Position numbers and translations under genes: made by a program | Shown: positions 1 to 11,251 of the stretch, piece by piece | Layout of the letters: the number at the start of each line of letters is the position of its first letter | Numbering within the stretch: position 1 is the stretch's first letter | The notes under the pieces: generated by a model | The model's input: the letters and a program-made list of their open reading frames with translations, nothing else | What the model was told of the DNA's origin: nothing | Databases searched by the model: none | Assembly (NCBI RefSeq): GCF_002165625.1 | Contig: NZ_NGNS01000005.1 | Location: 124,001 to 188,000, forward strand | Reading direction: 5' to 3' | DNA: 64,000 nucleotides | From: Neiella marina | Lineage (GTDB): Bacteria; Pseudomonadota; Gammaproteobacteria; Enterobacterales; Neiellaceae

Positions 1-117
1 CACATGACAGTCGCCGCTGGCGGAGAACTTAATGTGAAGTCTAAAGCGGCGTTAAAAACCCAGTTTTCAGATCAGCCGATTGTCGGTGACGACGACATCG
101 GCCGGTTCAAACCATAG
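1..117 (+). CDS. C-terminal end of an unidentified protein (cut by left edge)
   Basis: Frame 1 is open from the first base to a TAG at 115-117, giving 38 residues that end in DDDIGRFKP. The stretch is hydrophilic, with Gly, Ser and Lys residues, and has no recognisable motif. It runs convergently into ansA, whose stop lies 7 bp away, so it is plausibly the tail of a real plus-strand gene. I do not recognise the family. It could also be a chance open frame, because only 117 bases are visible. Confidence 0.4.
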   Translation, partial: HMTVAAGGELNVKSKAALKTQFSDQPIVGDDDIGRFKP

Positions 118-123
118 CGCTTG

Positions 124-1137
124 TTAGAACGCGCTCAATTCACCGCGCAGGTTTCGTAGCATTTGCTCTTTGACCTGCTGCGGCGTCAAGTCTTGGCTAA
201 GCAAGAAATGCAACTTGGTTAACGTTGCTTCAATGGTCATGTCTTGACCTGAGATTGCGCCGGTATTGGCTAGTTTGTTGCCCGATACATACCCCGCCAT
301 ATTGACGTGCCCTTTGAGGCATTGGGTGGTATTCACGATCACGATGCCATCATCATCGGCTTTTTTCAGCAACTCCAGCATCTGTTGATTGCCCGGTCCA
401 TTACCGACACCATAACTCTGTAAAATTAGTGCCTTGACTGGCTGTCGTAAAATGTTCTCAATGAGTTCGGGCATGATGCCCGGGTAGAGCCGGACTAAGC
501 CAATCGGTTGTGGCGATATCGGCTGGACATTGAGGGGCTCGTTGCTACTGGTTTTACTAATCTTGCCTGCGTTTACTCTGACATCAATACCGACGTTAAT
601 CAGTGACGGGTAGTTTGGCGAGGCAAATGCATCAAATGAGTCTGCATCGACCTTGCTACAACGGTTGCCACGATAGAGGGTATTGTTGAAGAACAGACAA
701 ACCTCAGCGACCGGATAATTGGCTGCTAGATATAGCGCATTGAGCAAATTTGTTTGGCCATCTGAGCGCAGCTCAGCCAACGGAATCTGCGAGCCGGTTA
801 CGATCACTGGTTTATCGAGGTTGGTGAGCATAAAAGACAACGCAGAGGCAGTAAATGCCATGGTGTCAGTGCCGTGCAGGACGATAAAGCCATCGTAACG
901 GTGATAGTTCGTTTGAATGTCCTCTGCGATACGCTGCCAATCCGCAGGCTCCATCTCCGATGAGTCCAACAACGGCGAATACTCGCGAATGGTGAAGTTT
1001 GGCATCTCCTTGCGATGAAACTCGGGCATTGCTGCCACAGCGCCAACTAAGTGGCCGGGAGTTGGCACATAACCGCCAGCAGAGGGACACATACCGATGG
1101 TGCCGCCAGTATAGGCGACGTAGATATTCTTTTTCAT
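124..1137 (-). CDS. ansA: L-asparaginase I (cytoplasmic type)
   Basis: This 337-residue enzyme hydrolyses L-asparagine to aspartate and ammonia. The glycine-rich loop YTGGTIGM at residues 9-16 carries the first catalytic threonine (T13), and HGTDT at 88-92 carries the second Thr/Asp pair. There is no signal peptide, which fits the cytoplasmic AnsA type rather than periplasmic AnsB. Length matches the family. The ATG follows directly from the conserved MKKNIYVAYTGG start. Upstream sppA is on the same strand but a strong terminator (1237-1263) separates them, so ansA probably has its own promoter in the roughly 100 bp between. The sppA-ansA order is common in gammaproteobacteria. Confidence 0.95.
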   Translation of the reverse strand: MKKNIYVAYTGGTIGMCPSAGGYVPTPGHLVGAVAAMPEFHRKEMPNFTIREYSPLLDSSEMEPADWQRIAEDIQTNYHRYDGFIVLHGTDTMAFTASALSFMLTNLDKPVIVTGSQIPLAELRSDGQTNLLNALYLAANYPVAEVCLFFNNTLYRGNRCSKVDADSFDAFASPNYPSLINVGIDVRVNAGKISKTSSNEPLNVQPISPQPIGLVRLYPGIMPELIENILRQPVKALILQSYGVGNGPGNQQMLELLKKADDDGIVIVNTTQCLKGHVNMAGYVSGNKLANTGAISGQDMTIEATLTKLHFLLSQDLTPQQVKEQMLRNLRGELSAF

Positions 1138-1236
1138 TTAAATCCCAATGCGACTGAACAGTTGTAGCGTTGATTTTCTAGCATTGACTTTAACTTCAGC
1201 TGAATCGGTCGTCTACTAATTGTGACACTGGACAAT

Positions 1237-1263
1237 AAAAAAGAGCCCGCGAGGGGCTCTTTC
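1237..1263 (-). terminator. Rho-independent terminator of sppA
   Basis: AAAGAGCCC (1240-1248) and GGGCTCTTT (1254-1262) form a perfect 9-bp stem with a 5-base loop. Read on the minus strand it is followed by a run of T. It lies 25 bp past the sppA stop and before ansA. Confidence 0.88.
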
Positions 1264-1287
1264 ATCATTTGACTGTTGAACGGTTGA

Positions 1288-3132
1288 TTAAAGGCTGCAC
1301 TGCAGGCAGAGAGCATAGGTGTGGCCAGGGTCATCCCACTGAGCACTTAATGCTGGGTGCTGCAAAATGCGCTTGGCGAGGCTCATCAACGGCGCAGTGG
1401 AGTCGCTAAAGGCAGCATTTGCAGGCAGCATGGCTTGAGCTTGTCCGAAGATTGCCTGTAGCAGCTTATCGCGCTCGGATAGTGGCTTTTCGACAACGTT
1501 AACATCATATTTTTCCAAGCCGGCCAGTTCGGCAGCGGCACTAACTGCACTGTTCAAGTCACCTAGCTCATCAACTAAGCCTAGTTCTTGCGCCCGCATG
1601 CCACTCCAAACTCGGCCTTGGGCGACGGCATCAACTTCTTCGAGCGTCATGTCTCGATTATCAGCAACCAATTGTAAGAATTGTTGGTAGCCATGTTCGA
1701 TACTCTGCTGAATGACCCGCTCGAATGACTCGTTCAACGGACGAGCAGGAGAGAAGCCTGCGAGTGGTGTGGTACCAACGCCATCGGCATGAACACCGAT
1801 ATGAGCCAAGCTGTTCTCGAACGTGGTTAACATGCCGAAAATACCAATAGAGCCAGTGATGGTAGCCGGAGAGGCGACAATCTTGTCTGCCGGGGCCGCA
1901 ATCCAGTAGCCACCCGAGGCCGCTGAGCTGCTCATCGATGCCACAACCGGCTTGCCGGCTTTTTTCAGCTCATCGATTTCCTCGCGAATAACGTCAGAAG
2001 CGAATGCACTGCCACCAGGACTATCAATGCGCAGCACCACAGCTTTGATATCGTCATCAAAGCGAGCTTGACGGAGCAGACGGGCAGTGCTGTCGCCACC
2101 AATCTTGCCTGGTGGTTGATAACCATTGACGATGACGCCTTTAGCTACCACGATGCCAACTTGGTCTTGTGACGACGGGTGGACAATGTCTTGCCGCGTT
2201 AGGTCAAGATAAGATTTGAAGTGAATTTGCTTGAACGAATGATGGTCGTCATCGTAGCCAACAATATCACCTACGAAATTGCGCATTTGCTGGCGGCTAG
2301 TGAGTTCGTCGACCAAGCCCATGGTCATTGCCAAATCGGCTGAATTGCCGCCGTGCTGTTCCATTAAGTTGGCGTAATCATGAATTGATTCATTCAACTG
2401 TTCGCGAGTTAGGCCTCGTTGCTCTGACACATCCATCAAATAGAGCTGCCAAAGATCGTCAAGCCACTGCTGATTGGCGAGGCGGGCTGCGTCAGACATA
2501 TCATCGCGAAGAAAGGGTTCTACGGCTGACTTGTAGGTGCCGACACGAAATACATGAGTGCTGACTTTGAGCTTCTCCAGCATTGATTTGAAGAATAATT
2601 GATAGGCACCGTAACCCTCGAGCATCAGCATGCCGTTTGGATTCATCAATACGGTATCAGCATGACTGGCTAAGTAATACTGGTCTTGCGAATACCAATC
2701 GCCAATGGCAATGACTGGCTTGTCGGCAGTTTTGAATTCCTCTAGTGCGGCACCAATTTCCTGCAATTTACTCAGTCCGCTTGGCATCATCTTGCCAGCA
2801 TTGATAACCAGCGCTTTGACTCGACGGTCATGGCGGGCGTTATCAATCACGCGGATAACATCGGCGAGCAGTATTTCTGGCTCTTCGTCTTTTCCGCCCA
2901 TGGCTTCTTTGAAGAATTGCGACATTGGATCGATGGCTCGGGTTTGTTCAACAATTCGGCCGTCGAGGGTTAGAACCAACGCGCCTTCTTCAAATTGTGA
3001 GCCTTTTTCTTGGGTGGAGAGGGCGACAATGACGGTCACCACGATGAGCAAGAAAACTAAGTTAATGAGTGCCTTGCGCGCCCAATTGAGGATGCGCCAA
3101 CACCAACCGAAAAAACCTCGAATAAACTTCAT
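1288..3132 (-). CDS. sppA: Signal peptide peptidase SppA, 67K type
   Basis: This membrane-bound Ser/Lys-dyad protease degrades cleaved signal peptides. The 614 residues match the long, two-domain (tandem S49) form. A basic N-terminus is followed by a membrane anchor at about residues 22-38. K201, in the GTYKSAVEPF context, fits the general base of the first domain. S406, in SMSSSAASGGYW, fits the nucleophile of the second. The ATG at 3132 is preferred to an upstream in-frame TTG at 3135, because ATG-Lys-Phe is the better start and a GAG-rich Shine-Dalgarno stretch lies about 8 bases before it. It is divergent from fadH and ends in a clear terminator. Confidence 0.95.
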   Translation of the reverse strand: MKFIRGFFGWCWRILNWARKALINLVFLLIVVTVIVALSTQEKGSQFEEGALVLTLDGRIVEQTRAIDPMSQFFKEAMGGKDEEPEILLADVIRVIDNARHDRRVKALVINAGKMMPSGLSKLQEIGAALEEFKTADKPVIAIGDWYSQDQYYLASHADTVLMNPNGMLMLEGYGAYQLFFKSMLEKLKVSTHVFRVGTYKSAVEPFLRDDMSDAARLANQQWLDDLWQLYLMDVSEQRGLTREQLNESIHDYANLMEQHGGNSADLAMTMGLVDELTSRQQMRNFVGDIVGYDDDHHSFKQIHFKSYLDLTRQDIVHPSSQDQVGIVVAKGVIVNGYQPPGKIGGDSTARLLRQARFDDDIKAVVLRIDSPGGSAFASDVIREEIDELKKAGKPVVASMSSSAASGGYWIAAPADKIVASPATITGSIGIFGMLTTFENSLAHIGVHADGVGTTPLAGFSPARPLNESFERVIQQSIEHGYQQFLQLVADNRDMTLEEVDAVAQGRVWSGMRAQELGLVDELGDLNSAVSAAAELAGLEKYDVNVVEKPLSERDKLLQAIFGQAQAMLPANAAFSDSTAPLMSLAKRILQHPALSAQWDDPGHTYALCLQCSL

Positions 3133-3231
3133 CAATACTCTATCTCACGTCTGCTAATAACTAAATTTGTTAGCTTTTTTCATACGCCAACTTTAACGCG
3201 CACGATTGTCTACGGCCAATCTAAGTTGTAA

Positions 3232-5388
<2,157 letters not shown>

Positions 5389-5403
5389 CCAAATAGCGCA
5401 AAA

Positions 5404-5432
5404 ACAGTGGGCCATAGTTATTGGCCCACTGT
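5404..5432 (+). terminator. Strong hairpin after fadH
   Basis: ACAGTGGGCCA (5404-5414) pairs perfectly with TGGCCCACTGT (5422-5432) around a 7-base loop, 15 bp past the fadH stop. No T-run follows, so it may stabilise the 3' end rather than act as a classical intrinsic terminator. Confidence 0.55.
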
Positions 5433-5457
5433 CGCTTGCTCATGAACAACAACGATA

Positions 5458-5563
5458 GGGAACCTTTTACGGTCCCCGAAGTCCATCTAAGGCCCAAACT
5501 TTCAACTTGTTCGCAATTCGTGCCAAACTTCGGCCTGATGGACTTATCTGAGGACTTTTTTCG
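5458..5563 (+). promoter_or_regulatory. Structured 5' leader of the NhaC-type antiporter gene
   Basis: Two nested foldable elements precede the start codon. GGGAACC (5458-5464) can pair with GGTCCCC (5471-5477) with one mismatch. AAGTCCATC (5479-5487) pairs perfectly with GATGGACTT (5537-5545), and the inner GGCC (5491-5494) can pair with GGCC (5532-5535). A second GGACTT (5552-5557) overlaps the GAGGA ribosome binding site at 5550-5554 and competes for AAGTCC (5479-5484). This geometry could switch access to the ribosome site. It does not match the conserved core of the lysine riboswitch or another class I can recall, so its identity is open. Confidence 0.45.
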
Positions 5564-7108
5564 ATGAATTTTGCTGAGTCAGCGTGGTCGCTGTTACCGC
5601 CGTTTTTAGCGCTGAGTGCTGCGGTTGTGAGCCGACGCGTGGTGCCGTCGCTGGCTCTCGGTATCCTTGCCGGAGTTGGCTTGCTAGCTGGCGGTGATCT
5701 GTTGCGAAGCGTTGACCTGCTGTGGAGCAAAGTAACGGGGCTGGTTTGGGCTGACGGCGAACTGAATAGCTGGAATCTCTATATCGTTGGTTTTTTGCTG
5801 CTGCTCGGCATGCTCACCAGTTTGTTATCATTGAGTGGCGCGACTCAGGCGTTTGCCAATTGGGCCATCAAGCGGATTCAAACTGCCCGCGGCGCTCGCT
5901 TAACGACGGTGTTCCTAGGAATTGTGATCTTTATTGATGACTACTTTAATAGTTTAGCGGTTGGTAGCGTCAGCCGCCCAATCACAGACAAACTCCGAAC
6001 TTCCCGGGCCAAGTTGGCCTACTTACTTGATTCGACGGCGGCGCCAATGTGTGTGCTAATGCCGATATCGAGCTGGGGAGCTTACATCATCGCTGTCATT
6101 GGCGGCATCCTGCTCACTCATAACGTTACAGATATCTCGCCATTGCATGCCTTTGTCGCCATGATCCCAATGAACTTCTATGCCATTTTTGCCATCGCTT
6201 TGGTGGTGGTTGTGGCGATTTGGCCGATTAACTTGGGGGCCATGAAGGCCTGTGAGCGCAAAGCACTAAGTGGCGATGTTGGTGGTATTCAGCAAACGCT
6301 CGCTGATGATCAGCTGCCGCCTTTAGCAAACGGTCATGTTGCAGGGCTACTGGTGCCGATTGCTGTGCTGGTCATGGCGACTGTCGTGGCATTGATTGCA
6401 ACTGGCACTCAAACGGTGTTGGCTGATGGCGGTGAACTAACGGCGTTAACCGCGTTGGAGAACACTGACGTTGGTTTGTCGTTGATTATTGGTGGCGTGG
6501 TCGCACTTATTGTCGCTATTGCCATGCTGGTGCCCCAACAACCTAAACTGAGCCAGCTTGGTAACAGCTTGGTTGTTGGTGCTAATTCTATGCGTGGCGC
6601 CATTATCGTATTGTGTTTTGCTTGGTGTATTGGCTCGGTGATTAGCGACCTCAAAACCGGCGCCTACTTGGCGTCGTTTGTTGGTGATTCGATTGCTTCA
6701 AACTGGCTGCCAACATTGCTGTTTGTGCTCGCCGGTATCATGGCTTTTGCCACTGGTACTAGCTGGGGTACCTTCGGCATCATGTTGCCAATTGCCGGCG
6801 ACATGGCGGCGGCCACAGACATTGCGATGATGCTGCCATTGTTAGCGGCGGTGCTGGCTGGTGCGGTGTTCGGCGACCATTGCTCTCCTATCTCGGATAC
6901 TACTATCTTGTCGTCGACAGGCGCGGGCTGCGATCATATTGAACACGTTCGGACTCAGCTGCCTTATGCTGTTCTTGTCGCTATTGTTAGCGCCGTTGGT
7001 TATGCCGTGATGGGCACGAGTGGCTCGGTAACTGCTGGACTAATGACATCAAGCTTGGTTTTTGCCCTGCTCGTGTGGGGCTTAAAACGCGGGGTCCGAG
7101 AGGTTTAA
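5564..7108 (+). CDS. NhaC-family Na+/H+ antiporter or Na+-coupled transporter
   Basis: This is a 514-residue polytopic inner-membrane protein with about a dozen hydrophobic segments. Family features are the charged FIDDYFNSLAVGS segment (about residue 124), a helix around GTSWGTFGIMLPIAG (about 400) and GDHCSPISDTT (about 440), all typical of the NhaC superfamily. Members exchange Na+ for H+ or use Na+ to move amino acids, and the substrate cannot be read from sequence. The start at 5564 has GAGGA ten bases upstream, inside the structured leader. It appears monocistronic, since glnS begins 146 bp downstream behind its own ribosome site. Confidence 0.85.
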   Translation: MNFAESAWSLLPPFLALSAAVVSRRVVPSLALGILAGVGLLAGGDLLRSVDLLWSKVTGLVWADGELNSWNLYIVGFLLLLGMLTSLLSLSGATQAFANWAIKRIQTARGARLTTVFLGIVIFIDDYFNSLAVGSVSRPITDKLRTSRAKLAYLLDSTAAPMCVLMPISSWGAYIIAVIGGILLTHNVTDISPLHAFVAMIPMNFYAIFAIALVVVVAIWPINLGAMKACERKALSGDVGGIQQTLADDQLPPLANGHVAGLLVPIAVLVMATVVALIATGTQTVLADGGELTALTALENTDVGLSLIIGGVVALIVAIAMLVPQQPKLSQLGNSLVVGANSMRGAIIVLCFAWCIGSVISDLKTGAYLASFVGDSIASNWLPTLLFVLAGIMAFATGTSWGTFGIMLPIAGDMAAATDIAMMLPLLAAVLAGAVFGDHCSPISDTTILSSTGAGCDHIEHVRTQLPYAVLVAIVSAVGYAVMGTSGSVTAGLMTSSLVFALLVWGLKRGVREV

Positions 7109-7254
7109 CGTGAATTTTTAATGGCGAGTGCGGTTGTAATCAAAACTATCCGTAAAACGCCAATAAATCACTACTGTCGCTGTTGTTTTTGCACAGGCAA
7201 TGGTAGATGATTAGCGGTCGTAATTTTGCTTAGTAGTTAGTTAGAGGATATCCC

Positions 7255-8922
7255 ATGTCAGAGGCGGCTCCTGCGCCAAAGCCAAGCAACTTCATCCGTC
7301 AAATCATTGATCGTGATTTGGCTGAAGGTAAGCATTCAAGCGTACACACACGCTTTCCTCCTGAGCCCAATGGCTATTTACACATCGGCCATGCTAAGTC
7401 GATTTGTTTAAACTTTGGCATTGCTGAAGATTATCAGGGCCAATGCAACCTGAGGTTCGATGACACCAATCCTGAGAAAGAAGAACAGCACTTTGTTGAT
7501 AGTATCAAGCGCGACGTTAGCTGGTTGGGATACGAGTGGAGTGGTGATGTTTGCTACTCCTCCAACTACTTTGACCAATTGCATCAGTACGCCATTGAGC
7601 TAATTGAGAAAGGCTTAGCCTATGTCGACTTCCTGACGCCTGAGCAAATCCGTGAATATCGCGGCACGCTCAAAGAGCCCGGCAAGAACAGTCCTTATCG
7701 CGATACTCCAATTGAGGACAATTTGGCGGCATTTACTGGTATGCGCAATGGCGAATACAAAGAGGGTGAGTGCTGCTTGCGAGCCAAAATTGACATGTCG
7801 AGCCCGATTATCTGCATGCGCGATCCGGTGATCTATCGCATCCGCTTTGCTGACCATCATCAAACGGGCAGCAAGTGGTGCATCTATCCGATGTATGACT
7901 TTACCCACTGCATTTCGGATGCCTTGGAAGATATCACTCATTCGCTCTGTACTCTGGAATTTCAAGATAACCGGGCGTTGTATGATTGGGTGTTGGACAA
8001 CATCACCATCGACAGTCGTCCGCGTCAGTACGAATTCTCAAGGCTAAACCTTGAATACACAGTGATGTCGAAGCGTCGACTCAGTGCCTTGGTCCAAGAT
8101 GGTCACGTAGAGGGTTGGGATGATCCCCGAATGCCAACCATTGCTGGCTTACGCCGCCGAGGTTATACACCGGCTAGCCTGCGTGAATTTGCTGCTCGTA
8201 TTGGTGTGACCAAGCAAGAGAATATGGTTGAAATGGCCATGCTTGAAGCCTGTATTCGCGAGGATCTCAATGACAATGCGCCCCGCGCTATGGCGGTTAT
8301 CGATCCCATCAAGGTAGTGATTGAAAACTACCCTGAAGGGCAAACTGAAACCCTCCAAGCGCCAGTTCATCCAACCAAGGAAGAACTGGGTGAGCGGCAG
8401 CTACCTTTTGGCCGCGAGCTGTTTATTGATCGTGACGATTTCAGAGAATCGGCCAACAAGAAGTACAAGCGACTAGTACTGGGCAAAGAAGTGCGATTGC
8501 GCAATGCCTATGTGATCAAAGCTGAGCGCTTTGACACCGATGAATGCGGCCAAGTAACGACGGTTTATTGTACGTATGACCAAGATACTTTAGGCAAAAA
8601 TCCTGCCGATGGTCGTAAGGTCAAAGGCGTCATTCATTGGGTTTCTGCCGAGCACGGCCTGCAAGCCGAAGTGCGTCTGTACGATCGCTTGTTTACCGTT
8701 CCAAACCCTGGCGCGGAAGATAATTTTTCATCGGTGTTGAACAGTGATTCATTGGTCATCAAACATGCTGTCATCGAACCGAGCTTAGCCGATGCAGGAG
8801 CTGAAATAGCCTATCAGTTTGAGCGCGAGGGCTATTTTTGTCGCGATAGTGCCAACATGGATCGGCTGGTGTTTAACCGTACCGTTGGTTTGCGCGATAC
8901 TTGGGCCAAGATCGGTGGCTAA
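7255..8922 (+). CDS. glnS: Glutaminyl-tRNA synthetase
   Basis: GlnS charges tRNA-Gln with glutamine in the cytoplasm. The 555-residue class I synthetase shows the HIGH signature at 43-46 (HIGH within [10 protein letters not shown]) and a KMSKS-type loop VMSKRR at 270-275. The C-terminal half is the beta-barrel anticodon-binding region. Length matches the E. coli enzyme. AGAGGA sits 6 bases before the ATG. A GC hairpin follows the stop. The gene is essential and appears intact. Confidence 0.97.
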   Translation: MSEAAPAPKPSNFIRQIIDRDLAEGKHSSVHTRFPPEPNGYLHIGHAKSICLNFGIAEDYQGQCNLRFDDTNPEKEEQHFVDSIKRDVSWLGYEWSGDVCYSSNYFDQLHQYAIELIEKGLAYVDFLTPEQIREYRGTLKEPGKNSPYRDTPIEDNLAAFTGMRNGEYKEGECCLRAKIDMSSPIICMRDPVIYRIRFADHHQTGSKWCIYPMYDFTHCISDALEDITHSLCTLEFQDNRALYDWVLDNITIDSRPRQYEFSRLNLEYTVMSKRRLSALVQDGHVEGWDDPRMPTIAGLRRRGYTPASLREFAARIGVTKQENMVEMAMLEACIREDLNDNAPRAMAVIDPIKVVIENYPEGQTETLQAPVHPTKEELGERQLPFGRELFIDRDDFRESANKKYKRLVLGKEVRLRNAYVIKAERFDTDECGQVTTVYCTYDQDTLGKNPADGRKVKGVIHWVSAEHGLQAEVRLYDRLFTVPNPGAEDNFSSVLNSDSLVIKHAVIEPSLADAGAEIAYQFEREGYFCRDSANMDRLVFNRTVGLRDTWAKIGG

Positions 8923-8934
8923 TCACTAGCGCAT

Positions 8935-8953
8935 AGGGGCGTTGTCTGCCCCT
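8935..8953 (+). terminator. Hairpin after glnS
   Basis: AGGGGC (8935-8940) and GCCCCT (8948-8953) form a 6-bp GC-rich stem with a 7-base loop, followed by TTTGCG. The T-run is short, so termination is probably partial and some transcripts may continue into the RDD gene. Confidence 0.5.
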
Positions 8954-8991
8954 TTGCGATTTCGATAGCCAGCTTGCAAGGAAAGTCGATT

Positions 8992-9462
8992 ATGGAATTG
9001 GAAAGCGACGTCAAACAACAAGACGAAGTTCAGTACGCTGGCTTTTGGCTCCGCCTGGTGGCGGTGCTGATTGACAGTGCCTTATTACTGTTAATCTTAG
9101 GGCCAGTGCTGGTTCTGCTATTCGGTGTTGAATACTTTGTTCCAGCGGATGTTGAAAAGACGCCGGACTTAACTACTTCAATATTGGATGCGCTGATTAA
9201 CAACGTCGTGCCTGCGGTACTGACCATCTTCCTCTGGGTTAAGTTTGCTGGTACGCCTGGTAAGCTTTTGCTTGGTTTAGCGGTGGTCGATAAAGACAGT
9301 TTTGATTCGATCAGCATCAAACAAGCGGTGTTGCGCTATTTGGGCTACATTCCGTCAACGCTAGTGTTAATGCTTGGTTTTATCTGGGTGGCGTTTGAAC
9401 AACGCAAACGCGGCTGGCATGATATGATAGGCGGGACAGTGGTGATAAAGCGGCGCAAGTAG
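8992..9462 (+). CDS. RDD-family membrane protein
   Basis: This 156-residue protein has three or four hydrophobic segments. YAGFWLRLVAVLIDS near the N-terminus carries the Arg and Asp that name the RDD family. A second conserved stretch, GTPGKLLLGLAVVD, and a C-terminal RGWHDMIGGTVVI complete the domain. Some RDD proteins have been linked to ion transport or stress tolerance, but the role here is unknown. The ATG at 8992 is chosen over TTG 8974 because AAGGAAAG lies 6 bases before it. It is convergent with fur across a bidirectional terminator. Confidence 0.88.
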   Translation: MELESDVKQQDEVQYAGFWLRLVAVLIDSALLLLILGPVLVLLFGVEYFVPADVEKTPDLTTSILDALINNVVPAVLTIFLWVKFAGTPGKLLLGLAVVDKDSFDSISIKQAVLRYLGYIPSTLVLMLGFIWVAFEQRKRGWHDMIGGTVVIKRRK

Positions 9463-9476
9463 CGAATAAAAGACGA

Positions 9477-9507
9477 AAAAAAAACGGCCATTTCGGCCGT
9501 TTTTTTA
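9477..9507. terminator. Bidirectional terminator between RDD gene and fur
   Basis: A run of A, then ACGGCC (9484-9489), loop ATTTC, GGCCGT (9495-9500) and a run of T. The A and T runs extend the stem and make it functional in both directions for the two converging genes. Confidence 0.9.
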
Positions 9508-9520
9508 TGCGTTCGATTTA

Positions 9521-9955
9521 TTAGTCACAGTCGCCATGATCACACTGGCCATCAACGCTGCGGCCGTATAGATACAAGCTATGGTTGGTCAAGGTAATAT
9601 TGTGCTTTTTGGCAATTTCATGCTGACGTTGCTCAATAACATCGTCGGAAAACTCAATCACTTTGCCACAGTCCAGACACACCAAATGGTCGTGGTGATC
9701 TTGGCTAGCCAGTTCAAACACTGATTTGCCGCCTTCAAAGTGGTGGCGGGTGACGATGCCTGCATCATCAAACTGGTTCAGCACTCGATACACTGTCGCC
9801 AAACCGATTTCTTCGCCTTGATCGATGAGTTTCTTGTATACATCTTCCGCGCTGATGTGCTGATTAGTTGGCACTTGCAGCATTTCCAAAATCTTAATGC
9901 GTGGCAGTGTCACTTTCAGGCCCGCTTTTTTAAGGGCCAAGTTTTCATCCGTCAT
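9521..9955 (-). CDS. fur: Ferric uptake regulator Fur
   Basis: Fur is an iron-sensing dimeric repressor that, with Fe(II), represses iron uptake genes. The 144 residues show the winged helix with GLKVTLPRIKILEML at about 12-26 and the recognition region ATVYRVLNQFDDAGIV at about 53-68. The metal-site cluster HHDHLVCLDCGKVIEF follows (about 87-102), and the C-terminus is His/Cys-rich, ending CDHGDCD. It lies upstream of and convergent to the RDD gene and just downstream of fldA, as in related genomes. I see no convincing Fur box in the 154 bp between fur and fldA. Confidence 0.97.
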   Translation of the reverse strand: MTDENLALKKAGLKVTLPRIKILEMLQVPTNQHISAEDVYKKLIDQGEEIGLATVYRVLNQFDDAGIVTRHHFEGGKSVFELASQDHHDHLVCLDCGKVIEFSDDVIEQRQHEIAKKHNITLTNHSLYLYGRSVDGQCDHGDCD

Positions 9956-10109
9956 GGTGTTGCCTTTGTGGGGCTCTTCAAGATTGAGCCATTATAGAGG
10001 GTGGCTAGCTAAAATAAACCGACAAGCGTTGCGTTTTCTGATTCAGAGCAAATAAAAATTTCTGAATTAGTGCAATAACTTGCGAACAATATGAAACATA
10101 TTCAGGCGA

Positions 10110-10634
10110 TTACTGTAATTCTTCTAAGCACATTTCTTGGTAAATCTGTGCTGCCCAAGTTTTCACTCGTTCATCAGTCAGTTCCGGCTGACGATCTTCG
10201 TCAATGCCAAGTCCGACAAAATGGTTGTCATCTGCTAGGCCTTTAGATGCCTCGAAATCATACCCTTCAGTTGGCCAAAGTCCAACCAGCGTAGCGCCGC
10301 GAGCTTCAACGATGTCGCGAATCATACCCATGGCGTCAAGGAAGTACTCGGCGTAGTCTTCCTGATCACCACAACCAAAAATACCAACCAATTTGTCTTC
10401 AAACGACAAAGCCTCCAGGTCAGGGAAAAAATCATCCCAGTCACATTGTGCTTCGCCGTAATACCAAGTTGGGATGCCAAACAGCAAAAAGCTGTATTGG
10501 TCGATATCTTCTTTTGTTGCCTTGGCGATATCATGGACATCGCAAATATTTTTACCTATTTCTTTTTGCAACATATTGGCGACGTTTTCTGTATTGCCGG
10601 TGTCGCTACCGAAAAAAATTCCCACCAGTGACAT
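10110..10634 (-). CDS. fldA: Flavodoxin I
   Basis: FldA is a small FMN electron carrier that feeds biosynthetic radical and reductive enzymes. The 174 residues match long-chain flavodoxin, and the phosphate-binding loop GSDTGNTENVA is at 9-19. An acidic surface is evident, including CDWDDFFPDLEALSFEDK. The start MSLVGIFFGSDTG is family-typical. It is the last gene of a minus-strand series ybfF, DUF2788, ybfE, fldA, with 39 bp between ybfE and fldA. The fur-fldA neighbourhood mirrors E. coli. Confidence 0.96.
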   Translation of the reverse strand: MSLVGIFFGSDTGNTENVANMLQKEIGKNICDVHDIAKATKEDIDQYSFLLFGIPTWYYGEAQCDWDDFFPDLEALSFEDKLVGIFGCGDQEDYAEYFLDAMGMIRDIVEARGATLVGLWPTEGYDFEASKGLADDNHFVGLGIDEDRQPELTDERVKTWAAQIYQEMCLEELQ

Positions 10635-10673
10635 GGTTCATTCCTGCTTTGTTATCTAGGTACGATCAATATT

Positions 10674-10958
10674 CTATTTGCTATCGCTGTCATTCATGTT
10701 TTGACGCAGTAGCTGCTCTATATATGCCGCTCGACTTAGTCCTAGTGCTTTGGCTTGGTTGTCGAGTTGCTCTACCATATCGGCGTGAAGCTTTAGTTCA
10801 ACGCGCTTCAGACCATTGTTCTTATCACGACGCAATTGATTGCGTTTATTGATTTTGATCTGCACTTCACGCGGTAGAGGATTCGTTTTCGGCCGGCCTG
10901 GCCGCTTTTCTTCACTAAACAGATCTATTGTAGTGCGATCTGCTAATTGTTTTGCCAA
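10674..10958 (-). CDS. ybfE: YbfE-like ribbon-helix-helix protein
   Basis: This 94-residue basic protein begins MAKQLADRTTIDLFSEEKRP and carries RPGRPKTNPL then KRNQLRRDKNNGLKRVELKL, closely resembling E. coli YbfE. The C-terminal half looks like a ribbon-helix-helix DNA-binding fold (KRVELKLHADMVEQLDNQA, then ALGLSRAAYIEQLL). In E. coli the gene is LexA-regulated. No CTGT-N8-ACAG box is visible here, so SOS control is not supported in this genome. It sits 4 bp after the DUF2788 gene and ahead of fldA, so co-transcription is likely. Confidence 0.85.
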   Translation of the reverse strand: MAKQLADRTTIDLFSEEKRPGRPKTNPLPREVQIKINKRNQLRRDKNNGLKRVELKLHADMVEQLDNQAKALGLSRAAYIEQLLRQNMNDSDSK

Positions 10959-10962
10959 GGCT

Positions 10963-11199
10963 TTAACCTCCCGTTCCGGTCGCGGTGAAAAAAGCCTTAA
11001 TCACGCCTTTGGCGATAAAACCAGCACAACCGAGAAACAGAACCAGCCAGACAATGGCACGACCAAAAGCAGGCACCTCACCCCGTTTCAGCACATCATA
11101 GATGGCCATGCCGATAAAAAAGAATAGTACGGCGAAAAACAGGTATAGGCCCAAAGTTTCGATTTGTTGCCAGTGTTCAATTAGCCAGTTTGACTGCAT
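10963..11199 (-). CDS. DUF2788 small membrane protein
   Basis: This 78-residue protein has two hydrophobic helices (about residues 16-35 and 47-66) separated by a short loop DVLKRGEVPAFGRA. It resembles the DUF2788 family of small proteins found next to fldA in several marine gammaproteobacteria. Function is unknown. It lies between ybfF and ybfE on the same strand, 4 bp before ybfE, and is absent from the equivalent E. coli locus as I recall it. Confidence 0.75.
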   Translation of the reverse strand: MQSNWLIEHWQQIETLGLYLFFAVLFFFIGMAIYDVLKRGEVPAFGRAIVWLVLFLGCAGFIAKGVIKAFFTATGTGG

Positions 11200-11251
11200 A
11201 GTAAACGATTCAAAAAATGAGAGGCGCGACTATATCACAAGCCCTTGGCTA

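Noticed and set aside
3153-3180. GCTAA...TTAGC followed by T-run as a terminator
   Set aside because: It lies in the divergent gap between sppA and fadH, where no plus-strand transcript needs terminating. It is more likely AT-rich promoter sequence.
5389-5563. Lysine riboswitch before the NhaC-type gene
   Set aside because: The leader is too short for the five-helix lysine aptamer, and I could not find its conserved core sequences, so only an unclassified structured leader is claimed.
10959-11251. LexA box controlling ybfE
   Set aside because: E. coli ybfE is SOS-regulated, but no CTGT-N8-ACAG sequence is present in the gaps around ybfE or the DUF2788 gene.
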